From positions 48,600-112,599 of the forward strand of contig JAETOE010000004.1 in NCBI GenBank assembly GCA_021771815.1: a stretch of DNA of 64,000 bases, in the 5' to 3' direction. The notes beneath the pieces were generated by a model, which saw nothing but the letters and a program-made list of their open reading frames with translations, was not told where the DNA came from and did no database searches. The translations under genes and the position numbers were made by a program. Positions within the stretch are counted from its first letter, which is position 1. Every line of letters begins with the position of its first letter. Positions 49,036-58,800 of the stretch are shown here, piece by piece. Source of the DNA: Roseburia hominis. Lineage in GTDB: Bacteria > Bacillota > Clostridia > Lachnospirales > Lachnospiraceae.

Positions 49036-49727
49036 CTGAATACCTCCCTGAAAAGTGAATCGACGGATTTGCCCTCATTCTCGCGGATGTCGTCCACGGA
49101 AGCGGTAAGGCGTATCTGTCCGTTCTGGATGAAAATGACTTCGTCTAAAATATTCTCGATGTCCGCGATCAGATGTGTAGATATCAGTATCGAAGCCTCC
49201 GGCTCATAGTTGGAGAGAATGATATTTAAAATGAAATCGCGGGCTGCCGGATCGACGCCTGCGATCGGCTCGTCTAAGATGTAAAGCTCTGCCCTGCGGC
49301 TCATGACAAGGATGAGCTGCACTTTCTCCTTAGTTCCCTTCGACATGGTGCGAAGCCTGTCGTCCGGACTGATGGAAAGCTTCTCCAACATATCGTAGGC
49401 ACGCTCCTTGTCAAAATCTTCATAGAAGTCCGCGAAAAAGGCTATGATCTCCCGCACGCGCTGGTTCATGTTCAGATAAGTGTGATCCGGTAGATAGGAA
49501 ATATGCTTCTTGCTCTCCGGGCCGATAGAATTCTGCTTCATGTAAATCGTACCGCTCGTCGGTGTGAGCAGTCCGTTCATCATCTTGATCAGGGTGGTCT
49601 TTCCGCTTCCGTTCGGACCGAGCAGTCCGATGATATGTCCGCTCTCGATGGTCAGATCTATATTGTCGATCGCGGTCTTGCCGCCATATCGCTTCGTTAG
49701 GTTCTTGCATTCGATTAATGTGCTCAT
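49029..49727 (-). CDS. ABC transporter ATPase (YtrB-like)
   Basis: A 232-residue ATPase with Walker A GPNGSGKTT, Walker B LYILDEPIAGVD and an H-loop ISTHLIADIE. The signature motif is degenerate (MSKGTKEKVQLI), as often seen in this exporter class. It overlaps the GntR gene by 4 bases and the permease gene by 7. Confidence 0.92.
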   Translation of the reverse strand: MSTLIECKNLTKRYGGKTAIDNIDLTIESGHIIGLLGPNGSGKTTLIKMMNGLLTPTSGTIYMKQNSIGPESKKHISYLPDHTYLNMNQRVREIIAFFADFYEDFDKERAYDMLEKLSISPDDRLRTMSKGTKEKVQLILVMSRRAELYILDEPIAGVDPAARDFILNIILSNYEPEASILISTHLIADIENILDEVIFIQNGQIRLTASVDDIRENEGKSVDSLFREVFRC

Positions 49728-50095
49728 AGGTTTTCCCCTTTCATAGTCTGCTGCATCAGCGCAAGTATTTGTTCATTTTCAAAGCCGAGCGACTGCATCA
49801 GCTTAATAAATTCTTCGATCTTTTCTGTCGCGACAGAAGTCTTTAATTCTTCAATCATATGAGAGTCCTCCGTGATAAAACGTCCGCTGGTTCGTTTCGA
49901 GTAGACCAGTCCGGTGCGCTCTAATTCTGCAAATGCCTTCTGCATCGTATTCGGGTTGACGGCTGCCTTGGCCGCTAGTTCGCGGACGCTTGGGAGTTTG
50001 TCGCCGGCTTTGTAACGCCCGGATATGATGTCCGTCTGAATGCGTTCCACGATCTGCAGGAAGATCGGACGGTCCGAATCAAGATTCCAAGCCAT
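49724..50095 (-). CDS. GntR-family regulator, YtrA subfamily
   Basis: A 123-residue repressor: the winged helix-turn-helix occupies residues 10-75 (DRPIFLQIVERIQTDIISGRYKAGDKLPSVRELA, of which SVRELAAKAAVNPNTMQKAF is the reading helix region), with a short C-terminal helical tail as in YtrA. GAGGTGG supports the ATG at 50095 over the longer frame. It heads its operon and probably autoregulates it. Confidence 0.9.
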   Translation of the reverse strand: MAWNLDSDRPIFLQIVERIQTDIISGRYKAGDKLPSVRELAAKAAVNPNTMQKAFAELERTGLVYSKRTSGRFITEDSHMIEELKTSVATEKIEEFIKLMQSLGFENEQILALMQQTMKGENL

Positions 50096-50251
50096 ATCTA
50101 TATCCACCTCGTTTCCTTTTGTACTAATCAAATAATACAATGATACACATGGAATGTCAACAACTTTTTTTAAAAGAGGAGAAAGAAGGAGTTTGATTAC
50201 AAAAATGGAGCGTTTCGTTACGATTCATCAAAAATCATTTTTTTTTGCCGA

Positions 50252-50257
50252 TATAAT
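50252..50257 (+). promoter_or_regulatory. -10 box of the LytTR gene
   Basis: Perfect TATAAT, but no convincing -35 at 16-18 bases upstream, so an activator may be needed. The leader would be about 190 bases and contains the structured element at 50299. Confidence 0.4.
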
Positions 50258-50298
50258 AAATGTAGCCGTGATAGAGCGCGGCAGATACAAGTCAAAGA

Positions 50299-50411
50299 CC
50301 CCGCTGCAAGCGGCAGGGTATCAATATTGAAACGCCCAAGGGGCGGGGTATTTGACCCTCGCGGCAGTCGCCAAATGCCTGCAAGCAGTCACTTGGCTCG
50401 TTGCCCGCGGG
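50299..50411 (+). promoter_or_regulatory. Multi-hairpin structured leader element
   Basis: Five consecutive pairings: CCGCT-GCA-AGCGG (50301-50313), palindrome TCAATATTGA (50321-50330), CGCCC-AAG-GGGCG (50333-50345), GGGT/ACCC (about 50347-50358), and a long imperfect stem from about 50356 to 50411 in which GGCA..CG.CCAA pairs with TTGGC..CG.TTGCC. It ends some 30 bases before the ribosome binding site of the LytTR gene. I do not recognise an established riboswitch class. Confidence 0.5.
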
Positions 50412-50453
50412 AATAAATACAGGGCACGGATGCCGAACCGGGGAGGAATATGA

Positions 50454-51020
50454 GTGATACACATAGGAATATGTGCAGACGAGGCATTGGTGCATGCCTG
50501 TCTGGATGGGAAGGACAGTACATATGTAAGGAGCAGCGCAGACATTCTACGGAGCCGGGCGGATTATGACGGAGCATATGATATTCTCCTGATTGCGGAT
50601 GAAAACTGCGGGGCGCAGGAGACGACGGCATATATCAGCCGTAAGCTGTTGGAAGGTCTGCAGCATGGAGGAGCCGGGCACGGAGGGGGCGGGGAAAGCG
50701 AACCGTTGCTGGTCCGGGCGGACGGAAGATATTACCGCATTGACAGGGAAAAGATTTATTATGCGGAGAGCGTGGGGCGCAAGGTCGTGCTTCACATGCC
50801 GGGAGGGACGATTGCCTACTATGCGAAGATGAAGGAAGCACAGGAGGAGCTTGGCAGCACTTTTTTTCGGTGTCATCGCGGCTATCTGGTCAATTTTACG
50901 GCGGTAAAGAGCTATGAAGCGGGGAGTATCCTGCTGAAAAACGGGGAGACGATTTTGATGTCAAAACAGAAGTACAATGAATTTGCGGCTGCTTACGCCG
51001 CATATCTGCGCCGGAGATAG
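50454..51020 (+). CDS. LytTR-domain DNA-binding protein with vestigial receiver
   Basis: A 188-residue protein. The C-terminal LytTR domain (about 85-185) reads YRIDREKIYYAESVGRKVVLH and FFRCHRGYLVNFTAVKSY, the family signature. The N-terminal 70 residues resemble a shortened receiver (MIHIGICADE..) but lack a phosphorylatable Asp motif; a Gly/His-rich linker joins the two. A GTG start at 50454 follows GGGGAGGAAT; the nearby ATG at 50450 is in another frame. Targets are unknown. Confidence 0.82.
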   Translation: MIHIGICADEALVHACLDGKDSTYVRSSADILRSRADYDGAYDILLIADENCGAQETTAYISRKLLEGLQHGGAGHGGGGESEPLLVRADGRYYRIDREKIYYAESVGRKVVLHMPGGTIAYYAKMKEAQEELGSTFFRCHRGYLVNFTAVKSYEAGSILLKNGETILMSKQKYNEFAAAYAAYLRRR

Positions 51021-51048
51021 AAGCAGAATCAGAAAGCGGGGAATGGGT

Positions 51049-51825
51049 ATGAGAATTTATAACAGGAGTTTCGAGACGATTTCGAAAGCGAGACAGAGCC
51101 GTATTTCTAAAACGCGCGCCTGGCAGACGCATTCTAAGGTAAAGACGGGAACGGGCGGTTCGACGCGCGCGACCGGGACGCTGGCAAGAAATAATGGTGT
51201 CACGTCAAAGAGTGACAGTATCTTACAGCAGATTTTAAGCAAAATTAATCAAAACACAGGGCTGACAGGCGAGACGATCGCCGGCAATCAGACAAAGAGC
51301 TATGATTACGGAATTGCTGAGGTGTCCGCGCGTAGAGCCGCAGAGCATATGGAACGTCTTACAGCGGATAAAGAGGAGTCGCTCTACGGGGAGGACGAGA
51401 AGACGAGAGGAATGCTCGAGGCGGAAATCGCAGCTTTTGCGGATGATTATAATATTATGGTAAAGAAGCTGAATGGTACCGCGAGCGTCACGGACGAGAC
51501 GGCAGTTAAGAATCTGAAAAAGGTGTTTACGGATCATCAGGCGTCGTTTCGGAATCTAGGGATCACGGTGAATAACAACGGAACGATCACGCTTGACCCA
51601 AAGAAGTTAAAGCAAGCGGACACAGAGGAAATAAAGAAGCTGTTCGGCGCAGAGAGCAGCGCCGCATCAAAGCTTAAGTCACTTGCTAAGGGCGTGGAGG
51701 AAAGTGCGAAGAAGCAGGCGGAAACGCTGCGTAAAGCAAGTTATATGACAAGCACGAATTATAATCGCAATGCTTCGGATAACAGAGCGGATATCTCCGG
51801 CGCGCGTTACAGCGCAAAGGGATAG
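51049..51825 (+). CDS. Hypothetical protein with a FliD-like C-terminal segment
   Basis: A 258-residue protein. The N-terminal 60 residues are basic and Thr/Ser-rich; the centre is helical (MLEAEIAAFADDYNIMVKKLNG); then comes GITVNNNGTITLDPKKLKQA followed by EEIKKLFG, which resembles the repeating pattern near the C-terminus of flagellar cap proteins. No signal peptide is seen. GGGGAATGGGT precedes the ATG at 51049. It lies 28 bases after the LytTR gene. A flagellar-like or secreted structural role is possible, not shown. Confidence 0.6.
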   Translation: MRIYNRSFETISKARQSRISKTRAWQTHSKVKTGTGGSTRATGTLARNNGVTSKSDSILQQILSKINQNTGLTGETIAGNQTKSYDYGIAEVSARRAAEHMERLTADKEESLYGEDEKTRGMLEAEIAAFADDYNIMVKKLNGTASVTDETAVKNLKKVFTDHQASFRNLGITVNNNGTITLDPKKLKQADTEEIKKLFGAESSAASKLKSLAKGVEESAKKQAETLRKASYMTSTNYNRNASDNRADISGARYSAKG

Positions 51826-51840
51826 TTTAAAGGATGCAGG

Positions 51841-52959
51841 ATGGAAACAGAAAGGGTAAAGGCAGTCGAAGGCGTCTTGCCAAAGAAAGGAAAGGGCAGA
51901 ACTACAGGCGGTGGGCGCGATAAGAAATGGAGCGTGCGTTTTTTGGAAGCACTGATGGATGAACTACAAGAGCAGGAAGAAGAGGAAGAGCGCAGGGAAA
52001 AAGTGCGCGGGGAGAGTGTTCTTCGCCCGGGCTGGGATACGCTTGAATTGTCGGAACCCGAGGAGGGTGCGCTTGCCTGCGAGCGGTATGAGGATATCAT
52101 CGGGGCTGTGCGTCTTGTCGGGAACTGGAAATCCAATGTGCTTTATCTGATCTCGAATGCCGTTATGCGCGATTATTATGACGGAAAGCTCGGCGAACGC
52201 GGTGTCGGCGAGCTTTTTGGCGTCTGTTATCAGAAATGTATTGAGCGTAAGGACGGCACTGTTGTGCCAGGGAAGAATCGGTATGAGATCTTAGGGACGA
52301 TTTATGAATTTTTTTCCAGGGCGAACGCGCGAGGAAGCGTTCTGGCAAATGAGCGCGAGGGGCGTGCGCTTGTGGAGGGCTGCGGGCTGCAATGGGCAGG
52401 TACGACATATTATAATTCGGAGTATTTTTATCTTTGCGCAAATATGCAGTGCAGATTTCAGGCGCTCTGCAACAGGATTTCCGCGGAATGTGGGCTGGAG
52501 GAGCTTGCGTTTGAACAGATCAGGGAACGGACACAGTTTCTTCCGGTCGGGGGACTTGATTACCACGGTGTATTCGTATGGGTGCAGCGGAAGGATAATT
52601 ACCCGGACAATCAGTACGGGATGAAAAACCAGAACAGGGAGCCGCCGAAAAATTTTACTTATCTGTACCGGAATCATTGCAGCGAAAACGAACTGCCCGG
52701 GCTCCGTTTCCTGGCGCGGCGGATGAAGGAGGAGACGGCACGTAAGAGTGGGGACAAAAGACTCTGGCGTGAGTATACCGTGCAGGATGGCAAGGATTAT
52801 CATAATGGGATGAGTTATCTTCTGGAGGGCAGTCTTGTGGATGAACAGGATGAGCGGATGTATGACGAAGCTCTTGGTTTTTTGCAGAATTTCCGTCTGT
52901 ACCGTATAGACGGCTGTGTGGAACTGCTTCATGTGGCGGAAAAAAGCCTGTTTCTGTAA
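51841..52959 (+). CDS. Hypothetical protein, 372 residues
   Basis: I do not recognise this protein. It begins with a basic Gly/Lys-rich segment, then a charged coiled stretch (DELQEQEEEEERREK), followed by a globular part containing several Cys (GVCYQKC, YLCANMQCRFQALCNRI) and many Tyr. No signal peptide or membrane segment. It starts 15 bases after the previous gene, so the two are likely co-transcribed with the LytTR gene. Confidence 0.6.
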   Translation: METERVKAVEGVLPKKGKGRTTGGGRDKKWSVRFLEALMDELQEQEEEEERREKVRGESVLRPGWDTLELSEPEEGALACERYEDIIGAVRLVGNWKSNVLYLISNAVMRDYYDGKLGERGVGELFGVCYQKCIERKDGTVVPGKNRYEILGTIYEFFSRANARGSVLANEREGRALVEGCGLQWAGTTYYNSEYFYLCANMQCRFQALCNRISAECGLEELAFEQIRERTQFLPVGGLDYHGVFVWVQRKDNYPDNQYGMKNQNREPPKNFTYLYRNHCSENELPGLRFLARRMKEETARKSGDKRLWREYTVQDGKDYHNGMSYLLEGSLVDEQDERMYDEALGFLQNFRLYRIDGCVELLHVAEKSLFL

Positions 52960-53054
52960 AAAAACCGGATTTTTCGAAAAAAAAGTAGAAAAAAGCGCAA
53001 GACTGTAATATTATAGAGATAGGACAAGTTATAATGCGCAGGAGGTACCGTGAG

Positions 53055-54557
53055 ATGATTGATAGACCCGAAAGCATGAAATTCCGTTACAATGACAGGA
53101 CAGAGCGTTATCATAGGATGAATACGTTTTTTGTCGGAGCAGTGACAGGCCTTTGGGCGCTGTTCATTATTTATCTGCTGCTTAAGCTCGGAGCATCCAG
53201 TATTGCGGTTCCGACGGTTATCGGAAATGTTGTGCTTGTTGCAATATTTACTGTGGTGAATCTTGTTACTTATTTGCGGAACAAGGCGGATGAAAAGCTT
53301 AAGCATCTGGTTTCCATCGGTATGGCAGTCGAATTCCTTTTAGTTGGAGTGCAGACGGATGCGGAGTTTATTTATTTTGCACTTATCGGTGTGCTTGCGC
53401 TTCAGATTCCGTATTATGATATGAAAAGATATCGGCAGAGCTGCATTACTTATGTAGTGGTTTTTACGTTGGTATTTATCGTGCGTATCCTCAAAGGAAC
53501 AGGAATTGAGGATGTGGACTCCCTTTGCCGCGTATTGTGCATGTATCTGATGTTCCTCGTGCTCTATAAGGTCGGCAGCATTGCCAAGGAGTTCAGCGAT
53601 CATGCGCTTGGTTCCGCCGAGGAGCAGAGTGGTAAGCAGAGAGTCATGCTGGACGGGATTCTTGATATCTCAAGAACGGTACAGGATGAATCCTCAAAGA
53701 GCAGCAATCTGGTGGACGAGCTTGTAAATGTGACGGAAGCCGTAGCGCAGAGCATGAAAGAAATTGTTTCTGCCACCAATACGACGGCGCGGAGCATTGA
53801 GGAGCAGAATAGTATGACGCAGAGTATTCAGAACACGATCGAGGAAACGGGCGAAAGATCCAGACAGATGGTAGATATTGCCACGGATTCCAATGAGAGT
53901 ATTCAGGAGAATCTGCAGGTGATCGAGGAGTTAAAGAGCCAGTCTGAACAGATTGCAAAGACCAACCTCGAGGTGACGGCATCAATGGACCGGTTACAGG
54001 ATAAGACCAGAGAGGTTGAGGAGATTGCAGGCATGATTTTAAATATTTCGAATCAGACGAATCTGCTTGCTTTGAATGCGTCGATTGAGAGTGCGAGAGC
54101 AGGGGAAGCGGGAAGAGGCTTTGCAGTTGTTGCGGAGCAGATTCGCCAGCTTGCAGAGCAGACGAAAAATTCGACGGAGAAGATAACAAAGATTGTCAGC
54201 GAATTGAATGAGAATGCCACCGAGGTCGTAAAATCCGTAGAATTCTCTGTGGAAGCGACAAGGGAGCAGAACGAGAAGATCATGCTGGCGGCGGAGTCCT
54301 TTGAGAATCTGAATACCAATATGTCGCGGCTTATTGGAGATATCAATGATATTGCCGGGCAGATCAGCGGTCTGTCTGATTCCAATAACCGGATTGTTGA
54401 GAATATTTCGCAGTTGTCGGCGGCGACCGAGCAGGTGACGGCGAGCGCGGAGCAGGTACACGAGATGAGTGAACAAAATATGACATATGTAGAGGATGTC
54501 AGGGACGCAATCGGTACGATCCGCGGCAGGACAGATGAGATGAAGCAGTATACATGA
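53055..54557 (+). CDS. Methyl-accepting chemotaxis protein with six membrane segments
   Basis: A 500-residue chemoreceptor. About six hydrophobic segments (residues roughly 25-180) form a membrane-embedded input module; no HAMP domain follows. The signalling domain tip is [40 protein letters not shown], and a C-terminal adaptation helix follows. AGGAGG (53039-53044) supports the ATG at 53055 rather than the upstream one. The sensor may detect membrane state or a small hydrophobic ligand. Confidence 0.92.
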   Translation: MIDRPESMKFRYNDRTERYHRMNTFFVGAVTGLWALFIIYLLLKLGASSIAVPTVIGNVVLVAIFTVVNLVTYLRNKADEKLKHLVSIGMAVEFLLVGVQTDAEFIYFALIGVLALQIPYYDMKRYRQSCITYVVVFTLVFIVRILKGTGIEDVDSLCRVLCMYLMFLVLYKVGSIAKEFSDHALGSAEEQSGKQRVMLDGILDISRTVQDESSKSSNLVDELVNVTEAVAQSMKEIVSATNTTARSIEEQNSMTQSIQNTIEETGERSRQMVDIATDSNESIQENLQVIEELKSQSEQIAKTNLEVTASMDRLQDKTREVEEIAGMILNISNQTNLLALNASIESARAGEAGRGFAVVAEQIRQLAEQTKNSTEKITKIVSELNENATEVVKSVEFSVEATREQNEKIMLAAESFENLNTNMSRLIGDINDIAGQISGLSDSNNRIVENISQLSAATEQVTASAEQVHEMSEQNMTYVEDVRDAIGTIRGRTDEMKQYT

Positions 54558-54584
54558 GAAGAACGGACGCAGTGTTATAGAAGA

Positions 54585-54621
54585 AAATCCGGCAGAATTC
54601 TTATTCTGCCGGATTTGTGTT
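54585..54621. terminator. Terminator between the chemoreceptor and aminotransferase genes
   Basis: Fourteen-base arms AAATCCGGCAGAAT and ATTCTGCCGGATTT around TCTT, followed by GTGTTTT. Convergent genes share it. It resembles but is not identical to the dispersed palindrome. Confidence 0.85.
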
Positions 54622-54662
54622 TTGAGTAACCGTTTTGCTACAGGACTTTGTGTGAAGCAGTG

Positions 54663-55757
54663 TCACGAATCTGCGATCAGACAGGAGATCAGTCTGTCGT
54701 TATCCTCCGGGTTCATGAAGCAGAAGCGGATATACTTATTGTCCAGAAACGGGAAGGTGGAGCAGTCGCGGATCATCATCTTCTGGCGAATCGCGCGGTC
54801 GAAGAGATCCTGCGAGGTGAGCTCGTCCGATAAGATGCGCACTAACAGGAAATTCGCGCTGGGGTCATATACTTTAAAGTCTGTCCGTTCCCGGAAAATC
54901 TTTAGAATGCGCGCGCGCTCCGAGGAGATTAATTCCTTCGTCTGTCTGATATAGGAAGCGTCCGTAAACATTGTCTCACCGGCAATGACGGCGAGAGAAT
55001 TAATGGTCCACGGGTTCTTTCTGGTGTTGATTGCCTTGATCAGATCACGGTTTCCGGTGATGGCATAGCCGAGACGCAGACCGGGTGCAGCGAAGAACTT
55101 AGAGGTTCCGCGCAGGATGATGATGTTGTTGTAATAGTTGGTCAGCGGGACGGCGGAAATCTCGTCCATGTTATCCGCGAATTCAACATAGCTCTCATCG
55201 ATCATGACGTAAATATCGTGCTGCTTGCATGCGTCTAAGATATGGCGCATTTCTTTTTTTGTGATACTTGAGGAGGTCGGATTGTTCGGATTGCATATGA
55301 CAAGGAGATCAATGCTCTCATTTAAGTGGGAGATGAAGTCCTCCGTGTCCAGACGGAAGTTATTGCTCTCGCGCAGCGGATAGTAGAGGGTAGTTCCGCC
55401 GCCGAGCGCGATCTCGCGTTCGTATTCCGAGTAGGTCGGACCGATGACGAGAGCCTTTTTGGGGTGTTCGATCTGGATGAACAGGGAAATCAGCTCCGTG
55501 GAACCGTTACCGACTATGACGTTTTCATATTCCGTGCCGCAGTATCCGGCGATGCACTTACGCAGAGAGGTATATTCCCGATCCGGGTAGGTCGTAATTG
55601 CGTCAATTTGCTCTGCGAGGCTGTGACGGAGCATGGGGGAAACGCCAAGCGGGTTCACATTCGCGGAGAAGCTGATGATCTCGTCCCTCTTTATGCCGTA
55701 GATTTCTTCTATTTTTTCAAGATCGCTGCCATGAAAATGGTCCTTGTGTTTTATCAT
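54663..55757 (-). CDS. PLP-dependent aminotransferase, HisC/CobD-like
   Basis: A 364-residue fold-type I PLP enzyme. It has SANVNPLGVS at the start, GNGSTELI, VICNPNNPTSS and the PLP Lys in LRGTSKFFAAPGLRLGYA. This resembles both histidinol-phosphate aminotransferase and threonine-phosphate decarboxylase (CobD); neither histidine nor cobalamin genes are adjacent, so the reaction is open. GGAGGAG lies close to the ATG at 55757. Confidence 0.87.
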   Translation of the reverse strand: MIKHKDHFHGSDLEKIEEIYGIKRDEIISFSANVNPLGVSPMLRHSLAEQIDAITTYPDREYTSLRKCIAGYCGTEYENVIVGNGSTELISLFIQIEHPKKALVIGPTYSEYEREIALGGGTTLYYPLRESNNFRLDTEDFISHLNESIDLLVICNPNNPTSSSITKKEMRHILDACKQHDIYVMIDESYVEFADNMDEISAVPLTNYYNNIIILRGTSKFFAAPGLRLGYAITGNRDLIKAINTRKNPWTINSLAVIAGETMFTDASYIRQTKELISSERARILKIFRERTDFKVYDPSANFLLVRILSDELTSQDLFDRAIRQKMMIRDCSTFPFLDNKYIRFCFMNPEDNDRLISCLIADS

Positions 55758-55834
55758 TGATTACTCCTCCAAATTAGTTTATAATCTATTATAGTCATTG
55801 CGGGTAAAAAAGCAATAGAAAAGCAGGTGTCGAT

Positions 55835-58800
55835 TTGCGTAAACGGATACAACAGCTAGCAAGGGGAAAGTTCGAATACGCCAGACCGCTCCTTTCATTT
55901 TCGACGGAAAAGGTTGACATTGAAGTATTAGAAGGCAGGGATTACGCAGGGGATTTTGTGATAACGAGCGAGAACCATGTGCCGTTTCGCGGTATGATCT
56001 ATACTTCTGATTCGCGAATGGAATGTCTGACTCCGCAGTTTGAGGGAGAAGAAGTACGGATTCGGTATCAATTTCACAGCAATGGACTGATAGAAGGGGA
56101 TATTGTCAAAGGTGAGTTCTATGTGATCTGCAACCAGGGGGAATATAACCTTTCTTTTGTTGTGTCCGTTTCCAGGCTTTATGCGGAGACATCTGCGGGG
56201 CGGATCAAGAGCCTGGCTGATTTTGCGCTTCTTGCAAAGGACAGTGCGCCCGAGGCATATCACTTGTTTTATTCCAGAAGCTTTGTGAATGTGATCAAAG
56301 CGGAGGAGATAAGGGAACGCCTGCTCTATGCGGGGATTTCCGAGGGAGCTGCCACGGAGCAGAAGGTCGAGGAATATCTGATCGGCATCCGACGCAAGAG
56401 CAGGGTCGAAGTTACATTGGAGAGCAGAGAGGCAGGCTTTATCAATGTGACGGAGGACCGCAGGGAGAGCGTTTCCATCCGAAAGAGCCAGTGGGGATAT
56501 GTGGATATCCGGGTGCAGTCGGACGTAGCGTTCCTCGTGCCGGAGAAGACGCATCTGACCGGGGAGGATTTTATCGGAAGCGTCTGTGAATTTTCCTACT
56601 ATATTCGTACGGAAGCGATGCATGGGGGGAAGAATTTCGGGCGGCTTTCGTTCGTGCTGCCGCAGGAGACACTCGTCTTTGAGGTCTGTGCATCGGGCGC
56701 CGGGAGAGCGCCGGATTCTTCTGCGCACAGACAGATACAGGAGGGCAGGGTGCGGCTGACGCAGCTTTATATGGACTACCGCCTGAAGAAGATCGTGACG
56801 GGCGTCTGGACGAACCAGTCCGTGGAGATTTTAGATCATCTGATGGCGCTTTCCACGGAGAATATGCTCTATCCGTTAATGAAGGCGCAGGCGCTGCTTG
56901 TCAATAAGCAGAGACAGGAAGCTGCATGGATTATGGATGATTTTAAGCGGGGCTGCGCCGACAGGGAGTCGCCGGAGTGGGGGTATTATCTGTATTTGTG
57001 CACATTAGTGGAGCGCGAACCGACTTACGTGGACAAGCTTGCGGATGAGATCGAGGTATTGTTTAAGAAGAATCCGGACAGTTCCCTGCTGCTTTGGGTG
57101 TTGCTGTTCGTGAGGGAGTCTTATTATCAGAATCATTCGAGAAAATATAAGGCGATCGAACAGTGGATGGAGCAGAGAAGCAGCAGTCCCTTTTTGTATC
57201 TGGAAGCGTACTATCTGATCTGGCAGGACCCGTATCTGCTCGGGAAGCTGGGAAGTTTTGAAGTAAAAGTGCTGCAATGGGCGGCAAAGCAGCAGACAAT
57301 TACAAAAGAGATTGCCAGACAGGTCATGCATATCGCACAGGGGCTTCGGGAATTTGATCCGAAGATCTATGAGATTCTTGCCGTATGCTATGAGATTGAC
57401 CCGGGAGAGGAAATGCTTTCCGTACTCTGCACCTACCTGATCAGAGGACAGCGTTACGAGACGAAGTATCATCGTTGGTATGAGCTTGGCATTGAACGAA
57501 AGCTTCGGATCACCAGTCTGTATGAGGCGTATCTGATGTCGTTGGATGCCGGGGAGATCGGCGGCGTGCCGCGGATGCTCCAGATGTATTTCCAGTATGA
57601 CAGCGGTCTGTCGTATCCGGGAAAGGCGGTTCTGTTTGTGAATATTATTGCGGCGAAGAGCCGTCAGCCGGAGGTCTATCAGAAATATCTGCGCACGATG
57701 GAGCAGTTTTCGATGGAGCAGATTGAGGCGGGGCATATCAACGAGCATCTGGCGGTGCTCTATAGGGAGATGCTTGAGCGAGGCATTTTGAATGAAGAGC
57801 TTGCTCATTCTTTTGCGGAGATTTTATTTACCCACAAGCTCACATGTCCGAACGGAGATATTGCGCGCGCTATCGTTTGGCACGAGGAGCTGTCAGAGCC
57901 GCAGAGCGTACAGGTCGTAAACGGCACTGTATATTTTGCGGCGTACACGCCGAATTACTGCGTAGTCTTAGAGGATACGAGCGGAAACCGCTTCTGCGGG
58001 AGGGACAGATACCAGGACGAGGAGATGCTCTGTGCCAGGCGTTATATCGAACAGGCGCGCTCGCTTGCACCGGATGAATTTGCCTACATGCTCTGTCATA
58101 TGAGCAGAACCGAAGAGACAGAAGGATGGGGGGAGGACGAGCGGTCCTGCGCGGTGGGTCTGCTTTCCTCGGGGAAGCTAAATCGCCGCTATAAGGCGAA
58201 GCTGGCAGGGAAGCTGATCCGTTATTACCGGAACATGAAATGCGACCTCATGCAGTCGGAGGGCGGGATGAAAGCGTGTTTTGGACTGTCGGAGGACGGA
58301 TTTTCCGACGTGTCAGTGCGCAGACAGTTGGCGTTGCTTCTGACAGACTGCCATATGTATGACAAGGCATACCAGTTGGTACAGCTTGACGGATATGAAT
58401 ATCTTGGTACAGCGGCGCGGGTAGCGCTGTGCAGCTATGCAGTTACAGAGCTTGGCTATGAGGAGGATGATTTCCTGCTCGGGCTGGCGCAGAGTACGTT
58501 CGCCCTCGGCAAATATAACGATGTGATGCTTATTTATCTCTGCAAATACTATAACGGACCGACGAAGGTGATGGCGGAACTTTGGAGGGCTGCGGGAGAG
58601 TTTCTGATCGATACCTATGATCTCGAGGAGCGTATTCTTGAACAGATGCTCTACACAACGGATTACACGCCGTACGCAGAACAGATTTATGAAAGCTACT
58701 GTGCGGGCGGCGGAAAAGCGCAGCTCTGTCTGGCTTATCTGTCCTATTTTGCACATGTGTATCTGACGCAGGACGCTGTCGTTCCAGGGCATGTATTCTT

